DNA from: Chloropicon primus
Taxonomy: Eukaryota > Chlorophyta > Chloropicophyceae > Chloropicales > Chloropicaceae
Reading direction: 5' to 3'
Assembly: GCA_023205875.1 (NCBI GenBank)
Contig: CP060761.1
Span: forward strand, 372,001 to 436,000
Length of the DNA: 64,000 nt
Position 1 is the first letter of the stretch. The number at the start of each line of letters is the position of its first letter. Position numbers and translations under genes: made by a program. The notes under the pieces were generated by a model that ran no database searches, had not been told where the DNA came from, and saw only the letters and a list, made by a program, of their open reading frames with translations. Below, one piece after another: positions 40,311-49,900 of this stretch.

Positions 40311-41612
40311 ATGGTGGAAGGTGTTATCGTTCCGACGGACGTCATCCTGTCCAAAGCTTCCGAGCTTTTGCGTGAGTACGACACGACGACGACGACGAAG
40401 ACGACGACGGGGAGGAGTGATGATGATGATGATGATGATGTTCGACAGCAGGTGAAGGAGGAGATCGTGGAGGACCTCAAAGCGGAGTACGGGAGAGCGT
40501 CGGTGGACTCGGCGTCGATGGCGGTTAAGGAAGCGATCGATCAGCACTTTGCGACGATCGCGGCGGGGAGGCCTCGTCCTTCTGCGCCGACGAGGAAGAG
40601 GGACGACGGCGAGGAACACGGTGGTCACGTGAAGAGGGCGAGGGCCGAGGGGAAGGAGGCAGGCGAGGCGGAGGCCTTGCAGCTTGAGCTGGCGAGCGGC
40701 CTGTTTGTCACCACCCAGTTCTATGGGGGGAAGAAGCTCCTTTCCTTGAGGAAACACTTCCAGAAGGACGACAAGTGGCTGCCCACGAAGAAGGGAGTGA
40801 GCCTCGCCACAGACCAGTGGTCCGTGCTTTGCTCCAAGGTCTCCGAGGTCTCCAACGCTTTGGCGGCCAAGGACACGGGGTTTGCGTGCGATCTCGGGGG
40901 AGGGGGAAAGCGCGTGACGATCAGCGACTACAAGGGCAAGGACTACGTGGACGTCAGGCAGTGGTATCAAAAGGCGGGCGAGTCGGCGTGGCAGCCCACT
41001 TCCAAGGGCGTGAGCCTGAGCAAGGACGCTTGGGGGAAGCTGGTCGATCACCTCGAGCCGATCACCCAAAACATGGAGGGCGGCGGCGGTGCCACCCCCG
41101 CCCTCAAGCCCGCAGCTGCTCCGGTGGCAAAGGCGGGCGTGGCCGCTCCGGCCCCGGCCGAGGCGCCCGCCCGGGCCTCCGCCGGTCCCACGGCCACCCC
41201 GGGAGAGGTCGAGGTGGCCCTCTCGTCCACGAGGTACTTGAAGGTTCGGGAGAACAAGAACTCCAAGCTCGCGGACTTTCGAGAGTTTTATCAAAAGAAC
41301 GGGGCCTTGCACCCGGGGAAGAAGGGGATCGCACTCGCAAAAGCTCAGTGGTCGGTCTTGTACGCGAATCTTTCTCAGATCGACGCGGCCTTGAAGGAAA
41401 GGAACACGGCGTATGACCTCGAGCTTTCGTCCGGCAGGCGCGTCAGAATCAGCGACTTCAGGGGAAAGCACTACGTGGACATCCGTGAGTGGTGGCAGAA
41501 GGCCGGAGAGGCAAAGTGGCTTCCGGGAAAGAAGGGCATCTCCCTGAACCCCGATCAGTGGGCCATGGCGATGGGCAACGCTGGCCAGGTCGACGCGGCC
41601 ATGGGGAACTGA
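40311..41612 (+). CDS. PC4/SUB1-type coactivator with four PC4 domains and DEK-C-like N-terminus
   Basis: 433 aa, intronless. The start at 40311 (MVEGVIVPTDVILSK) is preferred over upstream in-frame ATGs because the sequence becomes protein-like there. Residues about 5-70 resemble the DEK C-terminal fold found in plant KELP proteins. Four PC4 ssDNA-binding domains follow: FYGGKKLLSLRKHFQKDDKW..TKKGVSL; CDLGGGGKRVTISDYKGKDY..SKGVSL; RYLKVRENKNSKLADFREFY..GKKGIAL; RRVRISDFRGKHYVDIREWW..GKKGISL. Domains 2 and 4 fit the consensus best. An Ala/Pro hinge separates domains 2 and 3, and the DE-rich and KKR-rich parts before domain 1 suggest nuclear localisation. Ordinary SUB1 has one such domain; the quadruple array suggests internal duplication of a pair. 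Role in transcription or repair is inferred. Confidence 0.88.
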   Translation: MVEGVIVPTDVILSKASELLREYDTTTTTKTTTGRSDDDDDDDVRQQVKEEIVEDLKAEYGRASVDSASMAVKEAIDQHFATIAAGRPRPSAPTRKRDDGEEHGGHVKRARAEGKEAGEAEALQLELASGLFVTTQFYGGKKLLSLRKHFQKDDKWLPTKKGVSLATDQWSVLCSKVSEVSNALAAKDTGFACDLGGGGKRVTISDYKGKDYVDVRQWYQKAGESAWQPTSKGVSLSKDAWGKLVDHLEPITQNMEGGGGATPALKPAAAPVAKAGVAAPAPAEAPARASAGPTATPGEVEVALSSTRYLKVRENKNSKLADFREFYQKNGALHPGKKGIALAKAQWSVLYANLSQIDAALKERNTAYDLELSSGRRVRISDFRGKHYVDIREWWQKAGEAKWLPGKKGISLNPDQWAMAMGNAGQVDAAMGN

Positions 41613-41701
41613 CCAAACGCAAAGGGGGCCCTCGCCTGTGTACAATACCAAGAACTAGAATGATTGTAGAATAAAGGAACACAACTATGTGGTCAGTCAA
41701 G

Positions 41702-42709
41702 TTAGTCAGTGATACCCTCAATGGAAACAAAGGTTTGACCCTCCCTGGTCATGCTGTGCACCTCTTCGACGACCGCGACGGGTATTCCCCCCACGACGTG
41801 AGGGCAGATCCAATTCGTCCAGCTTTCTCCGACCTGCGTGTCGCCCACAGGCATAGCTTCTTCGTCCCTGACGTGAATCCCAGCTTTCCTCAACGACGTC
41901 CTCGTGAACTGGAGGCAAACCCAGCTGTCCACGCTCTCCTGGTAGAAGTGGTTGGCCGTCTCGATCAGGCGAGAGGGGACGCCGGTGGCGTGGGTGTAGA
42001 ACCCATCCTCCTCGAACGTTGGAGGATAGTACGCCTCCCCGGTCTCTACGCACTTTTCCCACAACTTCTTCTCGGTCATGTGGAACAGCACCTCGGGCCT
42101 TTCCTCGACCTCGGCCTTGTGCAGCTCCTTCAGCTTCCTCGAGATGGCTTCCCCAGCCTCGTCCTCGTCCTCCCGGATGCACCTGTCAGGGCTGAACGCC
42201 GGGAGGCACACGGGAACGTAACTCCCAGCCTCCAGGAACTCTGGCTTGAACCTCTCTCCCTTCTCCACCAAGACGGTGTCCCCCGCGCCAACCTCCACCT
42301 TGCCGCCATCGCTCGAGTGCAGCACCATCCTCCCCTCAAGCATGCAGATCCACTCGTCGTAGTGAAGGGTGAGCCAGGGCTCAGACCCCGGGCCGTGGAT
42401 CACCACCCTCGCAATCGAGATCCTGTCATCCTTGCTGGCAACGTTCCCAGCGAGCTCCGTGATCTGGAACTCCGGGGCATCTGCAACCACTTCGTGCCTT
42501 CCTACGATCTTCGGCATAGCGTTCGTGATGAACACGCAGACAGACTCAGACTGGAGGGAGCAAGAGAGCAGAGGACGACACGACACTTGTGGTGGTGGTG
42601 GTCCTGCTGCTGACGGTGGTGTTGGTGATGATGATGAGGATACTTGCGAAGTCACCGTCCTCTGCTCTGTCCCTCTCGCAGCCTCGTTTATCCCGATGAG
42701 GTGATCCAT
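41702..42709 (-). CDS. Cupin domain fused to DUF952 domain
   Basis: About 335 aa if begun at 42709; the conserved part begins at MPKIVGRHEVVA (ATG 42517) and the Ser/Pro/Gln-rich stretch before it may be a 5' UTR or contain an intron. Domain 1 (to about residue 180) is a single cupin of the EutQ/polyketide-cyclase-like type: WLTLHYDEWICMLEGRMVL, then a second barrel half DTVLVEKGERFKPEF. Domain 2 fits DUF952: VLFHMTEKKLWEKC, GFYTHATGVPSRLIETANHF, ESWTNWICPHVVGGIPVAVV. Each domain is common in bacteria; I know of no assigned reaction for the pair. Metal ligands of the cupin are partial (His in LHYDEW). Its 5' flank overlaps a near-perfect 136-bp duplication. Confidence 0.75.
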   Translation of the reverse strand: MDHLIGINEAARGTEQRTVTSQVSSSSSPTPPSAAGPPPPQVSCRPLLSCSLQSESVCVFITNAMPKIVGRHEVVADAPEFQITELAGNVASKDDRISIARVVIHGPGSEPWLTLHYDEWICMLEGRMVLHSSDGGKVEVGAGDTVLVEKGERFKPEFLEAGSYVPVCLPAFSPDRCIREDEDEAGEAISRKLKELHKAEVEERPEVLFHMTEKKLWEKCVETGEAYYPPTFEEDGFYTHATGVPSRLIETANHFYQESVDSWVCLQFTRTSLRKAGIHVRDEEAMPVGDTQVGESWTNWICPHVVGGIPVAVVEEVHSMTREGQTFVSIEGITD

Positions 42710-43165
42710 CGTGCTGACGAATTCAAACGAAACGAAACAAGATATATTTCGAATGAAGTTAACAAACCAATGTTTCGGAAGATTTTCGAAGAAATGTACC
42801 ACAATGTTGATCGAGTGACGTTATCGTGATGGCTTAAGTAACGTCTGTTAGCTGTGACGAATTCAAACGAAACGAAACAAACTATATTTCGAATGAAGTT
42901 AACAAACCAATGTTTCGGAAGATTTTCGAAGAAATGTACCACAATGTTGATCGAGTGACGTTATCGTGATGGCTTAAGTAACGTCTGTTATGGATGAGCC
43001 GTTGATTCAAAGGCTTTCCCTGACAGACGAAGGGGAAAGAAGAAAAAAAGCGAAAGAGGGGAGAGGAAGGAGAAGAGAGCGATCGATCGGCGCACGAGGA
43101 CGAGCGGAGAAGGTGAGAGAGGGTAAGAACGAGAGAGAGGAGAGGAGAGGAGAGGATAGGATAGG
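42710..43165. promoter_or_regulatory. Divergent upstream region, cupin-DUF952 / SAP protein
   Basis: Consists of the 140-bp tandem duplication plus a purine-rich stretch to the start at 43166. Both copies keep the TAACGTCTGTTA end. Confidence 0.5.
42715..42990. repeat. Near-identical direct duplication, 136-bp copies at 140-bp offset
   Basis: Copies 42715-42850 and 42855-42990 differ at about two bases and are separated by 4 bp. Each carries GAATTCAAACGAAACGAAAC and ends with GGCTTAAGTAACGTCTGTTA. It is AT-rich compared with its surroundings. Confidence 0.95.
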
Positions 43166-45127
43166 ATGGAAGCGCAACGCATGCCGCTGAGCCCTTTGAG
43201 GGCAAACGAAGTGAACAACAAAACCAACAAAACCAACAAAGGTTTGCATGATGGGAAGAGTCCTGGGCATGGGAAGTTGGCCAAGAGGGTGAAGACTCCG
43301 AAGCATGCGAAGAAGAATGTTGTGAACTTTGGTTTGTTCTCGCCGGACGTCGCCAAGGGGGAGAAGGGTGGGAGTTACTTCAAGCTAACGCTGGCGCAGA
43401 CGCCAGGAAGTGCGAAGAAGAAGAAGGAGGAGCACCTGAGGAACATGAGGGCTCAGGCCATGAACAAGGCGGCCAGAGCCGAGGCGTACGGTGACTTCAA
43501 GGGAGCGTGCGATGCTTTGATGGAGGAGGGGAGCAAGCCGGAGAACGTGGAAGCGTTGCGGTCTTTGAAGAAGAGGCTGTCTGTGCAAGCTTCGTTGAGG
43601 AAGGACAGCAAGGGTCGCGAGGCGGAGGAGGTTTGCACCAAGCTAGACGAGGTGCTTCAGACTTTCGAGGGGGAGAAGGCCCAGGAGGAGAAGGCGACGA
43701 AGAATTTGATGGACGCGTTCGAGAAGGAACCGGCGGGAAGCCCCGCAACCCTCGGAAGCACCAAACAGTTTGCGGCGGTGAAAGCTAGCAAGCAGCAGCA
43801 GGAGGAGCTCGGCAGCAGCTTGGTGGCGACTCCGGTGAGGAGGTCCTGCAGGAAGGACAAGCCAAAGGAATCCGAGGAGGACGCTTTGCAGTCTTCTGGC
43901 TTCGCTTTCACCCCTAACAAGTTCATGCTCGAGGAGGGGGACCAGCCGCAGGAGTCGAACGGGGACAACTCTCCAACGTTCGAGTTCGATCCAAGCTTCC
44001 AGTTCGACAACTCCGCCGGGGAGAAGGGCGGGACCAATCACTCCACGCCGACCTTCAACTTGGGATCGTCCGATGCCTGGGACGTATTGGAGGACGAGGA
44101 GGACGAGGAAACCGTGCAGGTCAACCCGGAACAGGCTCTGTACTTGAACACGCCGAACTTCCCAAAGTTGGTCCGCCAGAAGCCTGACATCACTCCAAGG
44201 ACGGCGATCGCCAAGGTTTTGGCCACGTTGCTGAACAACTCCGTGAAGGAGGGGGCAACCGTCAAAGCGGCTGCGCAGAAGATGCCCGCCAAGACGCCAG
44301 CCTGGAAGAGTCCTGGCCGGACCAAGAAGCGCCTCCAAGGAGCCTGGAACCAGGCCGCCGAGAAGCAGGAGACCAAGAGCATTGCCAAGAGCCTCCTCTT
44401 CGCTCAGAAGATTGACGAGGAGGATGGATCCATCGATCACAGCGTTGAGTTGACGACTGTTGCGTCCCAGGTGATTTCCTTGGAAGCGGAGGAGGCGCTG
44501 CCTGCACAGGATGCCGAGGACATCGCCAGCTTCCACAGCGGTCTCACGCCAAGCGCTGCACCAAAGCCGGAGCTCGTGATGAAGTCGCCAGTCAAGGAAA
44601 TGATTCAGAAATTCGAAGACGTCATCGAGGAGAACAACTTGGCTGAGGAGTCCGTCACCGTTCCCGAGGAGACGACCGTCGAGGCCGTCAAGGAGAAGCC
44701 AAGGAGGAAGTCCATCTTGAAGAAGAAAGCCGACACCACAAAGGTGGAGGAGGAGGCTCCAAAGATGGAGAAGAAGGGTTCTGGCAGGAGAAAGTCCGTC
44801 AGATTCAGCACAGGAACGAAGCAGACGATCGAGGAGCCTGCCGAGGCCCCGAAGAGAGCGACCAGGGGAAGCAAGAAGGCAGTCGAAGCCTCTGCAGCTG
44901 CTCCTGTTGTAACAAGAAAGTCGAGAAGGCTTGCAGCGACTTCTGAGACGAAGAGCGCCGAGAAGGAAGTCCAGGCCGAAGAGTCGAGCAGCTCCGGTGG
45001 ATACACCAAGGAGACGATCATGGCCTGGAGAGTCGTTGACCTCAGGGCCGCGCTTAAGAAGGCCGGCTTGAGCACGACAGGTTTGAAGAAAGTTCTCCAG
45101 GAGCGGGCGCTGGAGAACTTGTTGTAA
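43166..45127 (+). CDS. Disordered nuclear protein with PP1-docking motif and C-terminal SAP
   Basis: 653 aa, intronless, start ATG 43166. Mostly Lys/Glu/Ser-rich disorder with patches of charge; Gln/Glu coiled coil at about 100-190, and SPLR/TPRR-like proline-directed phosphosites. Residues about 545-560 read GRRKSVRFSTG, an RVxF-type PP1 docking motif (KSVRF) in the arrangement seen in Ki-67/RepoMan-like mitotic proteins. The C-terminus (AWRVVDLRAALKKAGLSTTG..VLQERALENLL) is a SAP motif, implying DNA or chromatin binding. I do not recognise a named family; a mitotic or chromatin scaffold recruiting PP1 is an inference from the two motifs. Confidence 0.75.
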   Translation: MEAQRMPLSPLRANEVNNKTNKTNKGLHDGKSPGHGKLAKRVKTPKHAKKNVVNFGLFSPDVAKGEKGGSYFKLTLAQTPGSAKKKKEEHLRNMRAQAMNKAARAEAYGDFKGACDALMEEGSKPENVEALRSLKKRLSVQASLRKDSKGREAEEVCTKLDEVLQTFEGEKAQEEKATKNLMDAFEKEPAGSPATLGSTKQFAAVKASKQQQEELGSSLVATPVRRSCRKDKPKESEEDALQSSGFAFTPNKFMLEEGDQPQESNGDNSPTFEFDPSFQFDNSAGEKGGTNHSTPTFNLGSSDAWDVLEDEEDEETVQVNPEQALYLNTPNFPKLVRQKPDITPRTAIAKVLATLLNNSVKEGATVKAAAQKMPAKTPAWKSPGRTKKRLQGAWNQAAEKQETKSIAKSLLFAQKIDEEDGSIDHSVELTTVASQVISLEAEEALPAQDAEDIASFHSGLTPSAAPKPELVMKSPVKEMIQKFEDVIEENNLAEESVTVPEETTVEAVKEKPRRKSILKKKADTTKVEEEAPKMEKKGSGRRKSVRFSTGTKQTIEEPAEAPKRATRGSKKAVEASAAAPVVTRKSRRLAATSETKSAEKEVQAEESSSSGGYTKETIMAWRVVDLRAALKKAGLSTTGLKKVLQERALENLL

Positions 45128-45208
45128 CTCTTTAGTTTTAGATTAGATATATCAGCCTTAAGTAAGTCGTGCTTCTTCAGAAGATCAGATCACAAAAAGG
45201 GTGTGCTC

Positions 45209-46696
45209 TCACATGCCAAAGTTCACGTGCGGCAGGTGGGCCTTGACGTTCTCCACGACCACCAAAAGTTTGTCTCTGAATTTTTCGCTGGTGATTCTTT
45301 CCAGCAGCTGGTGCAAGACCGCGACAGCCATTTTGGCTTCGTACGCCTGCTTTAGAGACTCGTTGTCGTTGTCGGCGGCTCCCTTGCCCTTCAGCACTCT
45401 CACCCTCGTCTCCGCCACCATGATGAGGAGGGAAGCAAAGTTCTCATAATTCATCGAGGCATTCGCAGCAACGTTCCTTTGCACGAGCTCCTCAAACTCC
45501 TTCTCGTCTTTGCACATTGCCCTGCAGTCACAGATCGCTTGCTCTGCCTCGTGCCTCTCCCGCTGCAGAAGCTCGAGCGAGTAATTGATGTTGCACACGT
45601 TGAACCAGTTGTGGTTGATGGAGAGCGTGTCCTCCAAGTTTTCGACCGTGTGGTGCCAGCCGCTGGGCACGAAGATGACCTCGTCCACCCCCTGGTGCAC
45701 CTCGACCAGGTGCTTTCTCGCGAGCTTGATGTTAGGGAACATCTCCTCGTCCACGTCAAAGAACGAAGGGGCCAAGTTGTGCCCGAACGTATCGTAGAGC
45801 AAGTGAGTGAAGCGCGGAGGAAGCAAGTACCATTTCTTCCGCCCGCTGATGTTGATAGACCAGCTATAGGATCGAAGGACGTCCGCGTGCAGGCCAGTCT
45901 TCGTTCCTTTTGGCCCCATGTAAAGGAACCTGTAGTCTGACTGCTCTATCGCCTGCTGCGCCGTCCTCTCCTCCGCCCCCGCCGGCCCTGCGGTGGCCTG
46001 CAGGTAATCATAGTACTCGTTCAGCCAGTCGTCCTTGAAGTACTCTGGCGTGACGTACGCCCCGTAGTCCGCGAACTCCGTGGGAAAGTGCCAATCCTTC
46101 AGGTAGAGGGACACGTCCCGCCTCTTGTTCTCGTCCTGCCAATAGTTCACAAGATACTCTCGAAAAGTCCAACGCTCCCTCTCCCCCACACTCTTTTCGG
46201 CCGTGCTGCTGCAGTACGTCACCCACACGAGAGCATCCCCGAACCTCTCCTCGAGAACATCGATGAGCAGCCCACCGCCATCGCTGCTCACCCACTCCCG
46301 CAGTGCCCTCCAGTCCTTCCCTGCCCTCCTGATCACGACAGGCTCGTTCTTGTACATGTACCGCAGCCAAAACTCTTCGTACGACAAGTCCTCCGCGTCA
46401 CGAAAGTCGACCTCGCTCGTGGATTCCTCCTCCCGGGGCCGCAATGCCTCACCCTCGTCCACCGTTACGAACTCCCGTAACGTTTCAAGCCGTCCGTCTA
46501 CCATGGGTTTGGCCATCTTTGCTGGCTCAGCCGTTCCCTCTGTCCAAGTGTCGTACACCGTTTTGCATATCTCGAGCTTCCTGGCGAGCTTCTGCTGGTG
46601 GTGGATCGATTCATCTGTCGGTCGCAGTCCGTGCCCTTCCTGGGACAGGAGGGACCGAAGCCGCTCAGGGAACACGGCACTCCACTCCTTCGCCAT
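45209..46696 (-). CDS. JMJD4: JmjC oxygenase JMJD4
   Basis: 495 aa, intronless. A Fe(II)/2-oxoglutarate dioxygenase; human JMJD4 hydroxylates a Lys in the NIKS motif of eRF1 and aids translation termination. Family blocks: RDAEDLSYEEFWLRYMYKNE, DYRFLYMGPKGTKTGLHADV, RSYSWSINISGRKKWYLLPP and FVPSGWHHTVENLEDTLSIN with iron ligands His-x-Asp (HAD) and a distal His (SGWHHTV). The N-terminal about 75 residues before the oxygenase (MAKEWSAVFPERLRSLL...) are an extra helical segment not present in all members, and a helical tail follows. The start at 46696 is the first ATG of the frame. Confidence 0.92.
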   Translation of the reverse strand: MAKEWSAVFPERLRSLLSQEGHGLRPTDESIHHQQKLARKLEICKTVYDTWTEGTAEPAKMAKPMVDGRLETLREFVTVDEGEALRPREEESTSEVDFRDAEDLSYEEFWLRYMYKNEPVVIRRAGKDWRALREWVSSDGGGLLIDVLEERFGDALVWVTYCSSTAEKSVGERERWTFREYLVNYWQDENKRRDVSLYLKDWHFPTEFADYGAYVTPEYFKDDWLNEYYDYLQATAGPAGAEERTAQQAIEQSDYRFLYMGPKGTKTGLHADVLRSYSWSINISGRKKWYLLPPRFTHLLYDTFGHNLAPSFFDVDEEMFPNIKLARKHLVEVHQGVDEVIFVPSGWHHTVENLEDTLSINHNWFNVCNINYSLELLQRERHEAEQAICDCRAMCKDEKEFEELVQRNVAANASMNYENFASLLIMVAETRVRVLKGKGAADNDNESLKQAYEAKMAVAVLHQLLERITSEKFRDKLLVVVENVKAHLPHVNFGM

Positions 46697-46977
46697 CCTC
46701 TGGCTTCGTCTCTGCTCTGGCTCTGAAGGAGAGAGAATGAGAATTGAGAGATCATCTGGTGATGGTGGGTGAAGGGGATGGCGAAGGGGAGTGATGGGGA
46801 ATGATCACAGGCAGGAGTCTTCATTATCATTGTATCCTCTCTGTCTTCTCTGACCGCTTCTCAGTCAAAAATTGGAGATGCGATGATCCAGGACAGAGGG
46901 TGCGTCCTGGTGCGTGCGTGTCGCGAGGTGGTGGCTTCATAAAAAATGACTTCTTATTGATAAGTTTTTTTTTACTC

Positions 46978-49900
46978 TTATTCATCTACAACAACTTCCT
47001 GACCCTGGAAACCGTCCATGGGTGGGAGTCTCTCCCTGCTGACTGGGCGTGGGTTGATCTGAGTGCCGGACATGAGCTGCTTGATGAGCTCCTCCTTGTT
47101 GATGAGCTCGTTCCTCAGCTGCCCGATCATGTCCCTCTGCATCTGGATCTCCCTGTTCAGGTCCCCGGTGCCGAGATCCGCGCCGCTCATCATGGTGTCC
47201 GCCTTGGGCAGCGTCCTCATGAGCTTGCTCTGCTCCTTCTGGACCAAAGCGCCACCTTGGCCCTTGGCCTTGTTGCCCTTAATCTCCCTGCGCAGCTCGT
47301 TGATCTCCTTGATCAGGGACACGTTCTCCTGCATGATGCGCATGATGTCCGAACGGTGAATCTCCGTGTTCTTCTGCAGCTTGTTCTTCAGGCTCTCCAC
47401 CGTCTTCTCCAGATACTCCCTCTGCCTGTTGTACTCATTCTGGATGTCCTCGTCCAGCTGGACGGGCTCAATCTGCTCGGTCACGTGCATCTCATACAAG
47501 TGCTTCACAGAGTCCTTCAGAGCCTTAGGGTCCTGAATATATTGTACAGTGTCGTGAAGGTCGTGGTGGAACCGCCTGATCATAGCCTCGGCATCTGCGT
47601 TCAGCTTCCTCTGCGTCAGAACCTCCTGCTGCAAGCCAGTCTTTTTCAGCTTGAGCTCGGAAATCGTCAGGTTCAGGTTGGCGTTGTTCTTGTGGTACCT
47701 CTCCAGCTCCTGGTCCATCTGCTGGATCTGGTCCTTCATCTCCGCGATCTCGAGCTCGCGAGGCTCGATCTGCTTCTTGAGCTCCTTGATCTTGTAGTCG
47801 AGGACGAACTTGAACTTCTCCAGCTCCTGGTTCTTCTTCTTCAGGTCGTAGATCCTCTTCTCCTTGTCGCCGATGGTCTCGTCCCTCTCCCTGATCTCCT
47901 TCTTGAGGCCAACAATGTCCTTCTCAAGACTCGAAATCGTCTGGTAGAGCTCCTTCTTCTGCTCGTACAACTGCTTGATCTCCTCCCTCTGGTCCTCGAT
48001 GTCCTTCTGCAAGACGGTGAAAGTCTCCTTGATGTTGCCGTTCTCTCCCTGGAGCCTGAGGCCAATCTCCCTTTCGGCGGCGAGCCTTCTCTCGTACTTC
48101 TCCTTGAGGTCCTCGATCTCCCTGTCAGCATCTTCTTCAAGCTGCCGCTTGGTCTCATCGAATTCTCTGATGATGTCGTTCTTGTCCTGGGTCAGCCTCT
48201 CGAGATTGTTCAGCTCCTCCTGGAGCTTCGCTTCGTACTCCTCCGTGAGCTCCTGGATCACTCGCTCGTGACTCTCGATCAGCAAAGCATTCTGCTCGTT
48301 GAGCCTGGCGCTCATGAGGTCCTTGTCCTGCTGCAAGATCTGGTAGCGCTCCATCTCGCTCATGATCTTCTGCTGGTACTGGCCCTCGAGCTGGGAGATG
48401 GTGGCCTGGTGCCTCTCCTCCGCCTGCTTGAGCTTCTCCTCGTATTCCATCTCTTGCTCATTCTTCTCCTGAAGGAGGAGCTCGAACTTTGTTTTGTCAC
48501 TCTCCAACTCGTGAGTGTACTTCTCCGTGATCTCCTTGATCCTTTCCTTGAGATTAAGCTCCTTCAACCTCAGCTGGTACTCGATCTGCATGGTCAGCTC
48601 GTTGACCTGCGTCTCAAGCTCGCCCATTCTCTGCTTCTTGTCCTCGAGGTCGCTCTTGGTGACCAAAACCTCCTCCGAGAAAATGATGCTGTCCTTCTCC
48701 CTCTTGTTGAAGTTCGAGGTGGCTCTGCCGTCCTTGTCTCTCACATCAAACACAAAGAGGCAGGAGTCCTCAGAGACGCAGAACAGCAAGTTGTCGTCGT
48801 GCGAGATCTTCAGGCCCGTAATGGCGCCAGAGACGCACTGGTACTCTTGGAAGTCTCCATTCAGGGGGTACGTGTAGCTTCTGATCGTACCGATGCTCGT
48901 CGCAGCGAACAGGGCATGGGTCGAGGACAGCAAGGCAACCTTGGTCAGGCTCACGTCGGTCTCTATGTCCTTGGTCACCTGGCAATCGTCCAGCTGCTTC
49001 AGCTTGTCATCACTCCCCACAGCGATGACAGAGTGGACATCAGAGGTTGCGGTGATACTGCTGTAGCTGCAGCTCTTGAGCACGTTCTCCTTCTGCCTCT
49101 TGAAGTCCACGATCGTCCACTCGTAAATCGCACCATCCATGCCGGCAGAGATGAGCTTCGTGTCGTCTGCGCTCCAGTGCAGGCTTCCCACCTTGCCGTT
49201 GTGTCCCCGGAGGTTTCCAATGTTCTCGCAAGTGTACGTGTTGAAAATCTGGATCGTGTTTCCGTTCACGGCGGCAAAGAGGTTACCACCGTTGGAGAAC
49301 GAACACTCCTTGCAAGCCTTGATCCCGAACTCCTTGTAGGTTCTGATGTCGTCAATCAGGAGGTTCATCAGCCGAAGCTTGTCGGCGAAACCGACCAGGA
49401 TGTGAAGGCCACTCGGGTGGAAGGCCACGCTGAAACCCTCCTCCGGGAAGAACTTGATCAGCTCGGAGGTCTTGTCCATGTAGTTCCAAATTCTCACGGT
49501 GCAATCGGACGAGCAGGTCGCCACCAGCGGCTTCCTAATGCAAGTGTCCACGCAGTTGACCCCCTTGAGGTGGAAGGACTGAGCCAGGATCTCGAACTGC
49601 ATCTCTTCCGACCTCAGGATGTCCAAGTTCGCCAGTCCCAGGGCAAAGATCTGGTTGTTCTCCGTACTGCAAGCCACGGTCTCCTCGTTCGGAGTGATGG
49701 CAAGGTTCAGGATCTTCGAGTTGTTGTTCTCTATCCTGAAGACTTTGCTTTGCTTGAAGATATCTTTCGCGTCCTCCGACTTGTCGTAAAATATCAGGGT
49801 ACCTCCGCTGCCTCCGCAGATGAAACCTTTCGAGTAGGGCAAGATGCATTCCACCCTCACTTGAGTCGAGGACTCGGTCTCCTCACTCTGGAGCCCGACA

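Noticed and set aside
42688-42942. Short frames on the minus strand in the 136-bp duplication
   Set aside because: Both copies begin at GTG, not ATG, and the frame is broken by the repeat junction; likely UTR.
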